The position numbers and the translations under genes are program-made. From positions 3,100,001 to 3,164,000 of the forward strand of contig NZ_CP044532.1 of assembly GCF_026427775.1 (NCBI RefSeq): a DNA stretch of 64,000 nucleotides. Reading direction: 5' to 3'. Within the stretch, counting starts at the first letter, position 1. Each line of letters starts with the position of its first letter. The notes below the pieces were generated by a model. That model ran no database searches. It was not told the DNA's origin and saw only the letters and a list, made by a program, of their open reading frames with translations. This stretch comes from Arthrobacter sp. CDRTa11 (GTDB taxonomy: Bacteria > Actinomycetota > Actinomycetes > Actinomycetales > Micrococcaceae). Below, one piece after another: positions 24,800 through 34,883 of the stretch.

Positions 24800-26227
24800 A
24801 TGGAAGGTGCTCGGCAAACCGAACCGCATGAGGCGGCTACGCAACGTGACGTGGACCCTTGGCATGAGGCCGTGCGTGTCCTGATTTCTGCCGCGAAAAG
24901 CAACCGGCGCTCTTCTGACAGCGCCGGGCTGATCCACAGGATCCGCGGGCTTGAGGACTTAAAAGCGGCCATCAGCGGTGAGCAAGCCCGGCTTGCGGTT
25001 ACCTTTGATGGCCTCGAACGCCAAAAGCAGGCCGAACAGGGAATCCCGGCTCAGGAACAAGGGCAGGGCGTCGGCGCCCAGATTGCCCTTGCCAGGCGCG
25101 AGTCCCCTGCGCGCGGAGGCCGCCTGCTGGGCCTTGCCAAAGCCCTTGTCACTGAGATGCCGCACACCCTGGCCGCGCTGGACAGTGGCCAGCTGAACGA
25201 ATGGCGTGCCACGTTGCTGGTGAAGGAGACGGCATGCCTGAGCGCTGAAGACCGCTGCGCAGTGGATGAGGAACTCAGCGCAGATCAGGGAACCTTCACT
25301 GGCGCCGGAGACCGTGCCATCATCGCAGCGGCACGTGCAGCTGCTTACCGCAGGGATCCCCGCTCCATGACCGAACGGGCCAGCCATGCTGCCTCGGAGC
25401 GGTGCGTCAGTCTGCGCCCGGCGCCGGACACCATGACTTACCTGACCGCGCTGCTGCCTGTCGCCGAAGGCGTAGCGGTGCACGCAGCACTCAGCCGGCA
25501 TGCCGACACCGCCCGTTCTGCCGGTGAGACTCGTTCCCGCGGGCAGCTGATGGCCGATGCCCTCGTGGAACGCGTCACCGGTACTCCTGGGGGCGTCTCC
25601 GGCGTGGAGATCCAGCTCGTTATGACGGACCGCACTCTTTTCCAGGGGGACAGCGAGCCAGCCCGCCTGGCGGGCTATGGCGTGGTCCCGGCGGGTTGGG
25701 CCCGGCAAACCATCAAGCTCGGAGGACGTGGGTCCGCTGGGAAAACCGGAACCGACGGGACTGGTGGCGCTGACCCTGCTGTCACCGCTGGCTCCGCTGA
25801 CTCTTCGCCTGACTCCTTCAAGGTCTGGCTTCGCAGGCTCTATACCGCTCCGGCCTCGGGCGAGCTGTTGGCCATGGACTCCAAGGCCCGGCTCTTCCCG
25901 GCAGGTCTGCGGCGCTTCCTGACTGCCCGTGATGATGCCTGCCGCACGCCCTACTGTGACGCGCCCATCCGCCATTTCGACCACATTATTCCGTGGCACA
26001 CTGACGGCCCAACCAGCGGCTCAAATGGGGCAGGACTCTGCGAAGCCTGCAACCACACAAAGGAAGTTTCGGGCTGGAAGGCCAGGCCTCGGCCAGGGCC
26101 GCGCCATACCCTGCAACTCACCACGCCTACGGGGCACAGCTACTTTTCAACGGCTCCGCCCCTGCCCGGAGCCGGTGCATGGAATCCATGGCCCAAATCG
26201 ACGCGAGGAAACCAACTCGCAGGCTAG
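24800..26227 (+). CDS. DUF222-HNH endonuclease-like protein
   Basis: A protein of about 475 residues with an N-terminal DUF222 helical domain (residues about 20-330) and a C-terminal HNH motif. The motif reads D-A-C-R-T-P-Y-C, then I-R-H-F-D-H-I-I-P-W, S-N-G-A-G-L-C-E-A-C-N-H-T-K, which keeps the zinc cysteines, the HxH-type catalytic histidines and the asparagine. Such proteins are abundant and often multicopy in actinobacteria, with an unknown biological role, perhaps tied to mobile introns or elements. The start is ATG 24800; a TTG two codons upstream is also possible. Confidence 0.88.
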   Translation: MEGARQTEPHEAATQRDVDPWHEAVRVLISAAKSNRRSSDSAGLIHRIRGLEDLKAAISGEQARLAVTFDGLERQKQAEQGIPAQEQGQGVGAQIALARRESPARGGRLLGLAKALVTEMPHTLAALDSGQLNEWRATLLVKETACLSAEDRCAVDEELSADQGTFTGAGDRAIIAAARAAAYRRDPRSMTERASHAASERCVSLRPAPDTMTYLTALLPVAEGVAVHAALSRHADTARSAGETRSRGQLMADALVERVTGTPGGVSGVEIQLVMTDRTLFQGDSEPARLAGYGVVPAGWARQTIKLGGRGSAGKTGTDGTGGADPAVTAGSADSSPDSFKVWLRRLYTAPASGELLAMDSKARLFPAGLRRFLTARDDACRTPYCDAPIRHFDHIIPWHTDGPTSGSNGAGLCEACNHTKEVSGWKARPRPGPRHTLQLTTPTGHSYFSTAPPLPGAGAWNPWPKSTRGNQLAG

Positions 26228-26322
26228 GGCCCCGTGGCGTTCAACTGTGCACGTCAGGAATGTCTGTGCCCGCCGATACCTTGGCTCGTGGAATATCCAC
26301 GCCGAAAGGAACCCACCCGCCG

Positions 26323-27405
26323 ATGTCTTCTCCTGCGTCTTTCGAATCAACGCCAGCGGCTTCCGGAATGCCGGACTGGTACCCCGAGTTATTGCAATCC
26401 GTTGCCCAGGAGATCAGCTCGGGCCGGTACCGGGCAGTTTCGGCGGCCAACCAGGAGCTCGTGCACTCGTACTGGTCTATTGGACGCGAGCTGCTGGAAC
26501 GTGAATCGAAAGAAGGCTGGGGTTCGAAGGTTGTCACCCGGCTGTCGGCCGACCTTCGGGCCAGGTTTCCTGACGCCCGGGGCTTCTCGCCCCGGAATCT
26601 GCGCTATATGAAGGCCTTTGCCAGCGCATGGCCGGACATCACAATGTTGCAGATGGCGTCTGCAACATTGCCCTGGAGCCACCACGTGCTGCTGCTGGAG
26701 AAGCTGGCAGTGCCTGAGGAAAGGCTCTGGTACATGGCCTGCGCCATAGAGGAAGGGTGGTCCCATAGCTTTCTCGGTCAGCAAATCGAAACGCGGCTGT
26801 ATGAACGTTCCGGCAAGGCCATCACCAACTTTAAGTCAACGTTGCCGCCGTCGGACTCTCATCTCGCCCAGCAGTCCTTCAAGGACCCATACGTCTTTGA
26901 CTTCGTCTCCATGACGGGCAAGCGAAACGAACGCGAATTCGAGGGCCAACTCATTCTGCATGTGGAGAAATTCCTGCTGGAACTGGGCCAAGGCTTCGCG
27001 TTCGTGGGCCGGCAAGTGCGGCTGACCATCGGCGCCGACGAATTCTTCGCTGACCTGCTGTTCTACAACTTCAAGCTGCGTTGCTTCGTGGTGATCGAAC
27101 TCAAGGCCACCGCGTTCAAGCCCGAGTATCTGGGTCAGGTCAACATGTATATGTCGGCCGTTGATGATCTGCTTGCACACGCCCAGGACCAGCCGACCAT
27201 CGGGCTCTTACTGTGCAAGACCAAGAACAATGTGGTGGCAGAGTATTCGCTGCGTGGCTTCTCCAAGCCGATTGGTATTGCCGAGTGGGAGTCCGAGATC
27301 GTGCGGGCTCTGCCTGAGGAATTCACTGCAACCCTGCCCAGCATCAGCGAACTTGAGGCGGAACTTTCGCAACCGCTGTTAGGCGACGGCGGCTCCACAG
27401 ATTAA
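26323..27405 (+). CDS. YhcG-type PD-(D/E)XK nuclease
   Basis: A 360-residue member of the YhcG/DUF1016 family. The N-terminal DUF1016_N helical domain (YWSIGRELLERE ... GFSPRNLRYMKAFASAWP) is followed by the PD-(D/E)XK domain. Its active site reads E-F-F-A-D-L-L-F-Y and V-V-I-E-L-K, with the later QVNMYMSAVDD. Homologs bind DNA and are often near restriction-modification or recombination genes. None is next to it here; an HNH protein precedes it. The ATG at 26323, with GAAAGGA upstream, is preferred to earlier in-frame starts that overlap the HNH gene. Confidence 0.87.
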   Translation: MSSPASFESTPAASGMPDWYPELLQSVAQEISSGRYRAVSAANQELVHSYWSIGRELLERESKEGWGSKVVTRLSADLRARFPDARGFSPRNLRYMKAFASAWPDITMLQMASATLPWSHHVLLLEKLAVPEERLWYMACAIEEGWSHSFLGQQIETRLYERSGKAITNFKSTLPPSDSHLAQQSFKDPYVFDFVSMTGKRNEREFEGQLILHVEKFLLELGQGFAFVGRQVRLTIGADEFFADLLFYNFKLRCFVVIELKATAFKPEYLGQVNMYMSAVDDLLAHAQDQPTIGLLLCKTKNNVVAEYSLRGFSKPIGIAEWESEIVRALPEEFTATLPSISELEAELSQPLLGDGGSTD

Positions 27406-27427
27406 TGCCAGCGGCGTACGCTACAGC

Positions 27428-27883
27428 ATGACTACTGACGCCCCTAAGCCCACCGTCCGCCAGCTCCGCCTCGTCGTGGAGGCTCAGGACTACGAAGCGG
27501 CCCTGATCTTCTATCGCGATGTACTGGGCCTCCCCGAGCAGGAAGCCTACGAGGGAGAGGGCGACGCTCGCGTCACGATACTGGATGCCGGGCGTGCCAC
27601 CCTTGAGCTGTCCAACCCGGCCCAGGTAAAGCTCATCGACCGGGTGGAAGCGGATGGCCAGCCCAGTGCCAGGCTCCGGGTGGCCTTCGAAGTGGACGAC
27701 ACAGCAGCTGTAACCACTGAGCTTGTGGAAGCGGGAGCTGAATTGATCGCCACGCCGCGGGAAACCCCGTGGCGGTCCTTGAACTCCCGGCTTTCGGCGC
27801 CGGCCGGCCTTCAGGTGACGCTTTTCCAGGAACTCGAACCGGCCGCTGACCATGTCCACAACCCGGGCTACAAAAAGCCCTGA
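27428..27883 (+). CDS. VOC-family (glyoxalase-like) protein
   Basis: A 151-residue vicinal-oxygen-chelate fold protein. Two beta-alpha-beta-beta-beta units are visible: LRLVVEAQDYEAALIFYRDVLGLPE ... VTILDAGRATLELS, and LRVAFEVDDTAAVTTELVEAGAELIATPRETPW ... LQVTLFQELE. The family includes glyoxalases, extradiol dioxygenases and resistance proteins; metal ligands are not obvious and the substrate is unknown. It starts 22 bases after the nuclease gene. Confidence 0.83.
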   Translation: MTTDAPKPTVRQLRLVVEAQDYEAALIFYRDVLGLPEQEAYEGEGDARVTILDAGRATLELSNPAQVKLIDRVEADGQPSARLRVAFEVDDTAAVTTELVEAGAELIATPRETPWRSLNSRLSAPAGLQVTLFQELEPAADHVHNPGYKKP

Positions 27884-28010
27884 GCCGCTTTCGCCCTCAC
27901 CTGACCTTCTGAGGTTCCAAGGTCTTTCAGAATTGCTTGGTTGGGGCCAGCGGCAAGTTCCCAAAGGGTGGGTAAACACTGCCGTCCGAGTGGATGGTTA
28001 GGCTAGGTGG

Positions 28011-28703
28011 ATGGCGACAGTTCTTCTCGTGCGGCACGGACGCACCACAGCCAATGCCACTGGACTGCTGGCCGGCCGGGCCGCCGGCGTCAGCCTGGAC
28101 GAGGTCGGGCGCCAGCAGGCGGTTTTGACCGGAGAGCGGCTCGAGGCAGTGCCCTTAGTTGGGGTGGTATCGAGCCCTCTCGAGCGTTGTCAGCAGACCG
28201 CCCAGCTCATCCTCGATCGCCAGGCTGGCACTCCGTATGCGCCGTTGGAACCCGATCTTACCGAGTGCGATTACGGCCAGTGGCAGGGCCGCACGCTCAT
28301 TGATCTCGCAACCGAAGATCTGTGGTCGGCTGTGCAATCGCAGCCGTCCGCCGTCGTCTTTCCCGGCGGTGAATCCATGGCCGCGATGCAGGCCCGGGCG
28401 GTAGCAGCAATCCGACGCCACGATGCAGCCTTCGAAGCCGAGTACGGGCCAGGAGCCGTATGGGTGGCGGTGAGTCACGGTGACGTCATCAAATCGATCC
28501 TCGCCGACGCGCTGGGTATGCACCTCGACCTGTTCCAGCGCATTAATGTAAGCCCTGCCTCCGTATCGATCGTGCGCTACAGCGCCCGTCGGCCAAGCGT
28601 CCACGCGACCAACACCGACGCCGGGGATCTGTCCTGGCTGTCGAACGGCATCCACGCCGGCGATGCGCCGGTGGGCGGCGGTGCAGGGCAACAGGCGTCA
28701 TGA
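28011..28703 (+). CDS. Histidine phosphatase (MSMEG_4193 family)
   Basis: A 230-residue histidine-phosphatase-superfamily (phosphoglycerate-mutase-like) protein. The catalytic R-H-G is in L-L-V-R-H-G-R-T at residues 6-13, with the partner residues in S-S-P-L-E-R-C-Q-Q-T-A, E-C-D-Y-G-Q-W and V-S-H-G-D-V-I-K. The gene order phosphatase, DUF3090, SCO1664 is a known actinobacterial cluster that usually adjoins mshC of mycothiol synthesis, and this identifies the subfamily. The substrate is not established. The next gene follows after 24 bases. Confidence 0.88.
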   Translation: MATVLLVRHGRTTANATGLLAGRAAGVSLDEVGRQQAVLTGERLEAVPLVGVVSSPLERCQQTAQLILDRQAGTPYAPLEPDLTECDYGQWQGRTLIDLATEDLWSAVQSQPSAVVFPGGESMAAMQARAVAAIRRHDAAFEAEYGPGAVWVAVSHGDVIKSILADALGMHLDLFQRINVSPASVSIVRYSARRPSVHATNTDAGDLSWLSNGIHAGDAPVGGGAGQQAS

Positions 28704-28727
28704 AGCGCCTGTGCCTAAAATGCTCTT

Positions 28728-29282
28728 ATGCCTACACGTATTCATGAGTTTGACTGGCCTGATCGGGTCGTCGTTGGCACCATTGGCCTTCCGGGGGCAC
28801 GGACGTTCTACCTGCAGGTGCGGGCAGGGACTCAGATCGTAAGTATCGGCATGGAGAAGCAGCAGTCGGCTCTGCTCGCAGATAAAATCGACGAAATTCT
28901 CGACCAGCTTCTCAGCGTAGAGGGAAACCCTCACAGCGTTCCCACGAGTACTCCCGTTGAATTGGTTGACAATGACCAGCTCGAGGCCGTTCAGGAGCAG
29001 TTTCGGACCGGCGCCATGAGTTTAGGTTGGGACCCGACGACGGCGCAGGTCGTCATAGAGGCCTACCCGATCACCGATGTCGACATTGATAACGACGACG
29101 AATCGCCTGAAGAGGATGACGCTGAAGTGCCCGAAATGCTGCTGGTGCGGATGCCGGTTGGTGCCGCCCGTGCTTTCGCCAAGCGCACCCGTGAGGTTGT
29201 GGGCGCTGGGCGTCCCGCATGCCCACTGTGCGGTTACCCGGTGGACCCAGACGGACACGTCTGCACTCTTCCCGAGGTCTGA
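28728..29282 (+). CDS. DUF3090 protein
   Basis: A 184-residue DUF3090 protein. Conserved features are FDWPDRVVVGTIGLPGARTFYLQ at the N-terminus, a central acidic stretch (about residues 122-134), LLVRMPVGAARAFAKRTREVVGAGRP, and a C-terminal zinc-ribbon-like knuckle C-P-L-C-G-Y-P-V-D-P-D-G-H-V-C. The function is unknown. Its stop TGA shares its A with the ATG of the SCO1664-like gene, so the two are translationally coupled. Confidence 0.9.
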   Translation: MPTRIHEFDWPDRVVVGTIGLPGARTFYLQVRAGTQIVSIGMEKQQSALLADKIDEILDQLLSVEGNPHSVPTSTPVELVDNDQLEAVQEQFRTGAMSLGWDPTTAQVVIEAYPITDVDIDNDDESPEEDDAEVPEMLLVRMPVGAARAFAKRTREVVGAGRPACPLCGYPVDPDGHVCTLPEV

Positions 29283-30088
29283 TGCCCGCGCCCGACCTGC
29301 TGACTGCCGAGCTGACGCTCACCGGACGCATCACGACGGCGTCGAACGCCACCTTCCTGGGCAGCATCGGCGATACGACGGTCGTCTATAAGCCCATAGC
29401 CGGGGAAAAACCGCTGTGGGATTTTCCCGACGGCTTCCTTGCCCACCGAGAGGTTGCCGCCTACCTGGTCTCGGAGGTCCTCGGCTGGAATGTAGTGCCA
29501 CGCACCTGGCTGCGCGATGGTCCTTTGGGCGAAGGGATGGTGCAGCTGTGGCAGGAGTCAGACCCCGACCAGAACGCGGTGGACCTCATTGCGTCGGACG
29601 ACGTACCGGAGATCGGTTGGAAACACGTCCTCGAAGGTCAGGATGAGAACGGACGTATGATCGCCCTCATACACGAGGACTCTCCGGCGCTCAGACGCAT
29701 GGCGGTGTTCGACGTCGTCGTGAACAACGCCGACCGCAAAGGCGACCACATCCTTGCCATGACGGATGGACACCGGCACGGCGTGGACCACGGGCTTACC
29801 TTTCACCGCGACCACAAGCTGCGCACGGTGCTGTGGGGGTGGCTGGGAGACGCTCTGACCGTCGAGGAACTTGAGGGCATCGACCGTGTGAGCGAAGGAC
29901 TGGAGGGTGAGCTGGGCCGAAACCTGGCGGACCTGCTCACCGCCGAAGAAATTGCGTCGGTCGCCACACGCTGCGCCCGGTTGCGTTTGGCGGGTCGGTT
30001 CCCGGCCCCGAGCGGTGAGATGGCTGCGGTGCCCTGGCCGCTTTTCTGGAGGAGTTACGGCAAGGCTTTGCCAGCCGACTTACGTTGA
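29282..30088 (+). CDS. SCO1664-family protein
   Basis: A 268-residue protein of the SCO1664 family, distantly related to PI3/PI4-kinase and other kinase-like folds. Recognisable parts are VVYKPIAGEKPLWDFPDG near residue 37, HREVAAYLVSEVLGWNVVPRT, then VFDVVVNNADRKGDHIL, like a catalytic loop with N-N-A-D-R-K, and V-D-H-G-L-T-F, like a DxG-type metal loop. It may be a small-molecule or protein kinase; no activity is established. The start is fixed by the one-base overlap with the DUF3090 stop. It ends the three-gene operon. Confidence 0.87.
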   Translation: MPAPDLLTAELTLTGRITTASNATFLGSIGDTTVVYKPIAGEKPLWDFPDGFLAHREVAAYLVSEVLGWNVVPRTWLRDGPLGEGMVQLWQESDPDQNAVDLIASDDVPEIGWKHVLEGQDENGRMIALIHEDSPALRRMAVFDVVVNNADRKGDHILAMTDGHRHGVDHGLTFHRDHKLRTVLWGWLGDALTVEELEGIDRVSEGLEGELGRNLADLLTAEEIASVATRCARLRLAGRFPAPSGEMAAVPWPLFWRSYGKALPADLR

Positions 30089-30208
30089 AGGCAAACGTTT
30101 TAGTCTGTATGACTCGCGGGGGCTGTTCGATGTCCAAAATCAGGGGCATGTGGTCGCTGTACTGCAGCCAGTCCTCGTGAGTAAAACGGACCGCGGAACG
30201 AGGACTTT

Positions 30209-30253
30209 AACAGCTCAGCCCCTCCACGTTCATGCGCGGAAGGGCTGAGCCAA
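30209..30253. terminator. Hairpin between convergent operons
   Basis: AGCTCAGCCC...TCC pairs with GGAAGGGCTGAGC around a short loop between the SCO1664-like gene and the end of nrdF. T-runs on both sides are weak, so it is a likely but imperfect bidirectional terminator. Confidence 0.55.
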
Positions 30254-30270
30254 AAGCAGGAGGAAAAAGG

Positions 30271-31278
<1,008 letters not shown>

Positions 31279-31284
31279 TTAAGC

Positions 31285-31316
31285 GTACGACGGCGGGCGG
31301 GCACCCGCCGTCGTAC
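31285..31316 (-). promoter_or_regulatory. Strong hairpin between nrdE and nrdF
   Basis: GTACGACGGCGGG (31285-31297) pairs perfectly with CCCGCCGTCGTAC (31304-31316) around a six-base loop. No T-run follows in the direction of transcription (AAGTT comes instead), so it is more likely an mRNA-processing or stability element, or a partial attenuator, than a terminator. Confidence 0.6.
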
Positions 31317-31336
31317 TGGCACGATTTAGTTGAAGA

Positions 31337-33556
31337 TTAAAGCATGCAGGAAACGCAGCCCTCAACCTCAGTTCCCTCCAGCGCGAGCTGGCGGAGACGG
31401 ATGTAGTAAATGGTCTTGATGCCCTTCTTCCAGGCGTAAATCTGGGCCCGGTTGATGTCGCGCGTGGTGGCGGTGTCCTTGAAGAACAGCGTCAGGGACA
31501 GGCCCTGGTCCACGTGCTGCGTGGCAGCGGCGTAGGTGTCGATGACCTTCTCGTAGCCGATCTCGTACGCGTCCTGGTAGTACTCCAGGTTGTCGTTGGT
31601 GAGGTACGGCGCCGGGTAGTACACGCGGCCCAGCTTGCCTTCCTTGCGGATCTCAATCTTGGACGCCACCGGGTGGATCGAGGAGGTGGAGTTGTTGATG
31701 TAGGAGATCGAGCCCGTCGGCGGGACTGCCTGCAGGTTCTGGTTGTAGATGCCGTGCTCCATGACGGAAGCCTTCAGCTCGCGCCAGTCATCCTGGGTGG
31801 GGATGTGGATGTTCTTGAACAGTTCCGCGACCTTCTCGGTCTGCGGCACCCACTCCTGCTCCGTGTACTTGTCGAAGAACTCGCCCGACGCGTAATTGGA
31901 CTTCTCAAAGCCGCCGAAGGTCTGGCCGGTCTGGATGGCCAGCTTGTTGGAGGCGCGGATGGCGTGGAACACCACCGAGTAGAAGTAGATGTTGGTGAAG
32001 TCCAGGCCCTCTTCGGAGCCATAGTGGACCCGCTCGCGGGCCAGGTAGCCGTGCAGGTTCATCTGGCCCAGGCCGATGGCGCGGCTCTGGTCGTTGCCCT
32101 TGGCGATGGACGGCACCGAGGTGATGTTGGACATGTCCGAGACCGCAGAGAGGGACCGGATGGCCGTCTCGATGGTCAGGCCAAAGTCCGGCGAGTCCAT
32201 CGTCTTGGCGATGTTCAGCGAGCCCAGGTTGCAGGAGATGTCCTTGCCGGTGTCCGCGTAGGACAGGTCATCGTTGTACGTGGTGGGCTGGGAAACCTGG
32301 AGGATCTCCGAGCACAGGTTGGACATGATGATCTTGCCGTCGATCGGGTTGGCCCGGTTTACGGTGTCCTCGAACATGATGTACGGGTAGCCGGATTCGA
32401 ACTGGATCTCGGCGAGGGTCTGGAAGAACTCACGCGCCTTGATCTTGGTCTTCTTGATCCGGGAATCGTCCACCATCTCGTAGTACTTCTCGGTGACCGA
32501 AACGTCGGAGAACGGCATCCCGTAGACGCGCTCGACGTCGTACGGCGAGAACAGGTACATGTCCTCGTCCTTCTTGGCCAGCTCAAAGGTGATGTCCGGG
32601 ATCACGACGCCCAGTGAGAGGGTCTTGATGCGGATCTTCTCGTCGGCGTTCTCCCGCTTGGTGTCCAGGAAGCGGTAGATGTCCGGGTGGTGCGCGTGCA
32701 GGTACACGGCACCGGCACCCTGGCGGGCACCGAGCTGGTTGGCGTAGGAGAAGCTGTCCTCGAGGAGCTTCATCACGGGGATAACGCCGGAGGACTGGTT
32801 CTCGATCTGCTTGATCGGAGCGCCCACTTCACGGATGTTGGTCAAGGCGAACGCCACACCGCCGCCGCGCTTGGACAGCTGCAGGGCGGAGTTGATGGAG
32901 CGGCCGATCGACTCCATGTTGTCTTCGATGCGGAGCAGGAAGCAGGAGACCAGCTCGCCGCGCTGCTTCTTTCCGGCGTTCAGGAAGGTGGGGGTGGCCG
33001 GCTGGAAGCGGCCTTCGATGATCTCGTCCACCATCTGCAGGGCAAGCTGCTCGTCACCACGGGCCAGGTGCAGGGCCACCATGCAGACGCGGTCCTCGTA
33101 GCGCTCCAGGAAACGCTTGCCGTCGAAAGTCTTGAGGGTGTAGGACGTGTAGAACTTGAACGCGCCCAGGAAGGTCTCGAAACGGAACTTCTTCTTGTAG
33201 GCACGGTTGTAGAGCTCACGGATGAAGTTCATCGTGTACTGGTCGAGGGTCTCGCGCTCGTAGTACTGGTTCTTCACCAGGTAGTCGAGCTTCTCCTCCA
33301 GGTCATGGAAGAACACGGTGTTGTTGTTCACGTGCTGCAGGAAGTACTGGTGCGCGGCTTCGCGGTCAGCCTCAAACTGGATCTCACCGTTGGGGCCATA
33401 CAGGTTGAGCATCGCGTTCAGCTCGTGATAACCCAGGCCCTTGTAGGCGGCAGGCATCTCGGGCTTCTCGACGGCGGCGCCCAGCTTTTCGGCCCCGGCG
33501 CGGGTGCCCTGGCCTTCGGCCCTGGTTACTTCTGTGTCTGAGACAGTCGTGTCCAA
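31337..33556 (-). CDS. nrdE: Ribonucleotide reductase class Ib, alpha subunit
   Basis: A 739-residue NrdE, the catalytic subunit. Landmarks are [20 protein letters not shown] at the start of the fold, [21 protein letters not shown] with the active-site cysteine, [33 protein letters not shown], the [18 protein letters not shown] loop and the C-terminal E-G-C-V-S-C-M-L thiol pair reduced by NrdH. As read it begins at a TTG that overlaps nrdI by 31 bases; the ATG at 33457 ([13 protein letters not shown]) is an alternative that gives a more usual length. Confidence 0.94.
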   Translation of the reverse strand: MDTTVSDTEVTRAEGQGTRAGAEKLGAAVEKPEMPAAYKGLGYHELNAMLNLYGPNGEIQFEADREAAHQYFLQHVNNNTVFFHDLEEKLDYLVKNQYYERETLDQYTMNFIRELYNRAYKKKFRFETFLGAFKFYTSYTLKTFDGKRFLERYEDRVCMVALHLARGDEQLALQMVDEIIEGRFQPATPTFLNAGKKQRGELVSCFLLRIEDNMESIGRSINSALQLSKRGGGVAFALTNIREVGAPIKQIENQSSGVIPVMKLLEDSFSYANQLGARQGAGAVYLHAHHPDIYRFLDTKRENADEKIRIKTLSLGVVIPDITFELAKKDEDMYLFSPYDVERVYGMPFSDVSVTEKYYEMVDDSRIKKTKIKAREFFQTLAEIQFESGYPYIMFEDTVNRANPIDGKIIMSNLCSEILQVSQPTTYNDDLSYADTGKDISCNLGSLNIAKTMDSPDFGLTIETAIRSLSAVSDMSNITSVPSIAKGNDQSRAIGLGQMNLHGYLARERVHYGSEEGLDFTNIYFYSVVFHAIRASNKLAIQTGQTFGGFEKSNYASGEFFDKYTEQEWVPQTEKVAELFKNIHIPTQDDWRELKASVMEHGIYNQNLQAVPPTGSISYINNSTSSIHPVASKIEIRKEGKLGRVYYPAPYLTNDNLEYYQDAYEIGYEKVIDTYAAATQHVDQGLSLTLFFKDTATTRDINRAQIYAWKKGIKTIYYIRLRQLALEGTEVEGCVSCML

Positions 33557-34083
33557 AACTTATCCAATCCTTGGTTGACCCGGGTAACGTCTTCCGGCGT
33601 TCCCATAAGTTCAAATCGATAGAGGGGCGGGACCTGGCATTTGGCGGAAATGATGTCCGCAGCCATGCAGTAGTTGTCCCCGAAATTTGTATTGCCGGCA
33701 CCGATGACGCCGCGGATCAGTTCCCTGTTCTGCGGGTTGTTCAGGAAGCGGATGACCTGTTTGGGCACCGACCCTTCTCCCCCTGTACCGCCGTAGGTGG
33801 GCACCACCAGTACAAATGGCCTGGTGGCGAGGAGGGGCGCGTCCTTGGCGTGGAGCGGGATCCGGGCCGAGTCGCGGCCAAGCTTTGCGACAAAACGGCT
33901 GGTGTTCTCGGAAGTAGAGGAAAAATAGATGAGCTGGCTCTGCGTAGTGACGGGCTGGTGTGAACCGCCCTGTACGTGACCCTCGCGCTGCGCCGGGTCA
34001 ATGTGCTGTGCAGAGCCTGAACGGTTGGCCTGGCCGGCGCGCCTCTCCTTGACGGAGGCTCCGGCCGTTGCCAATGCTGCCAT
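33526..34083 (-). CDS. nrdI: NrdI flavodoxin-like protein
   Basis: A 185-residue NrdI, the FMN protein that activates the dimanganese cofactor of NrdF. The FMN-phosphate loop is [11 protein letters not shown], followed by [10 protein letters not shown] and [15 protein letters not shown]. The ATG at 34083 is chosen because GAGGTGA lies eight bases upstream. It gives an N-terminal extension of about 50 Ser/Gln-rich residues not found in typical NrdI, which may be disordered or may mean a later start. It is second in the nrdHIEF operon. Confidence 0.9.
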   Translation of the reverse strand: MAALATAGASVKERRAGQANRSGSAQHIDPAQREGHVQGGSHQPVTTQSQLIYFSSTSENTSRFVAKLGRDSARIPLHAKDAPLLATRPFVLVVPTYGGTGGEGSVPKQVIRFLNNPQNRELIRGVIGAGNTNFGDNYCMAADIISAKCQVPPLYRFELMGTPEDVTRVNQGLDKFWTRLSQTQK

Positions 34084-34137
34084 GGGAGTCACCTCAGCTG
34101 CAGGAAAGTTGCCGGACGGCAGGAAATAGAATGCGTC

Positions 34138-34383
34138 CTAGGCTACGGAGGGAACAGCAGACAGTGCCAGTTCCTCGATCTTGTCCGGGCGGAAGCCTGA
34201 CCAGTGGTCCTGGTCGGTGACGACAACAGGGGCCTGCATGTAGCCCAAAGCCTTCAGGCGCTCCAAGGCATCGGCGTCCTGTGAGATGTCTACGCTCTGG
34301 TAGGTGATGCCCTTTTTATCCAGCGCACGGTAGGTTGCGTTGCACTGAACACAAGCCGGCTTTGTGTAAACCGTTACGGTCAT
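34138..34383 (-). CDS. nrdH: NrdH glutaredoxin-like redoxin
   Basis: An 81-residue NrdH-redoxin, electron donor of class Ib ribonucleotide reductase, reduced by thioredoxin reductase. The redox motif is C-V-Q-C near residue 11, preceded by TVYTKPA, and the later segment W-S-G-F-R-P-D-K-I is the family hallmark. The ATG at 34383 is standard; a frame extending to 34470 adds 29 residues not seen in the family. It is first in the operon, with palindromes about 150 bases upstream. Confidence 0.94.
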   Translation of the reverse strand: MTVTVYTKPACVQCNATYRALDKKGITYQSVDISQDADALERLKALGYMQAPVVVTDQDHWSGFRPDKIEELALSAVPSVA

Positions 34384-34526
34384 GGTCCCTGTCCCCTTTG
34401 TCGAATCTTCGCTCTTCGTAGGCGGGCCGTTCCGAACGATTTCCGTGTCCGATACTGCCCTTGCCTGCATGCCGCCTGCGCGGCCGGTCTTCAGTTTGAT
34501 GTCTGCGCTAATGTTCCGCTCAACCT

Positions 34527-34548
34527 GTATCTAGATACTACATGTAGT
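34527..34548 (-). promoter_or_regulatory. Twin palindromes upstream of nrdHIEF (probable NrdR box)
   Basis: ACTACATGTAGT (34537-34548) is a perfect 12-base palindrome that fits the NrdR box core (CWATATWG-like with ACT/AGT ends). It overlaps another perfect palindrome, GTATCTAGATAC (34527-34538). Their centres are exactly 10 bases apart. NrdR is the usual ATP/dATP-sensing repressor of nrd operons. The remaining gap to the LysR gene at 34884 holds an A/T-richer stretch with no gene that I can support. Confidence 0.65.
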
Positions 34549-34883
34549 GCAGGCGCCTCTTTGGAACCCCAAGATGATGTATTACAAGTATGTCATTTAA
34601 TGCACCGTTAATCCACAGGCAAGGTCCTTCAAAATGTCCGGGATTCAGCGGATTCCGAGGACGAAATCCACACCCTGTGGAGTACTTAGCCACAATTAAC
34701 GCCCAGCGTGTCGCCTCGCAGACGGCGTGTCGCACCCGGTGCCGGACACTACATATGGGGCCGAAACCCCCCGCGCCGGACTGGCGGGAGTGACCAAGAG
34801 CACCCGTTCCTGTGCCAGAATGAAGCGGCCCTTCAGGCCCGTCATACTTCCGGCTCTCTTCCGGCCTGATCAGAAAGACTGCA

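Noticed and set aside
31514..32617. A 367-codon plus-strand frame opposite nrdE
   Set aside because: Low-complexity Val/Leu/Gly/Asp composition and fully inside a certain nrdE gene.
34746..34761. ACACTACATATGGGG as a further NrdR box
   Set aside because: Only the left half fits; it is over 200 bases from the good palindrome and has no partner at the usual spacing.
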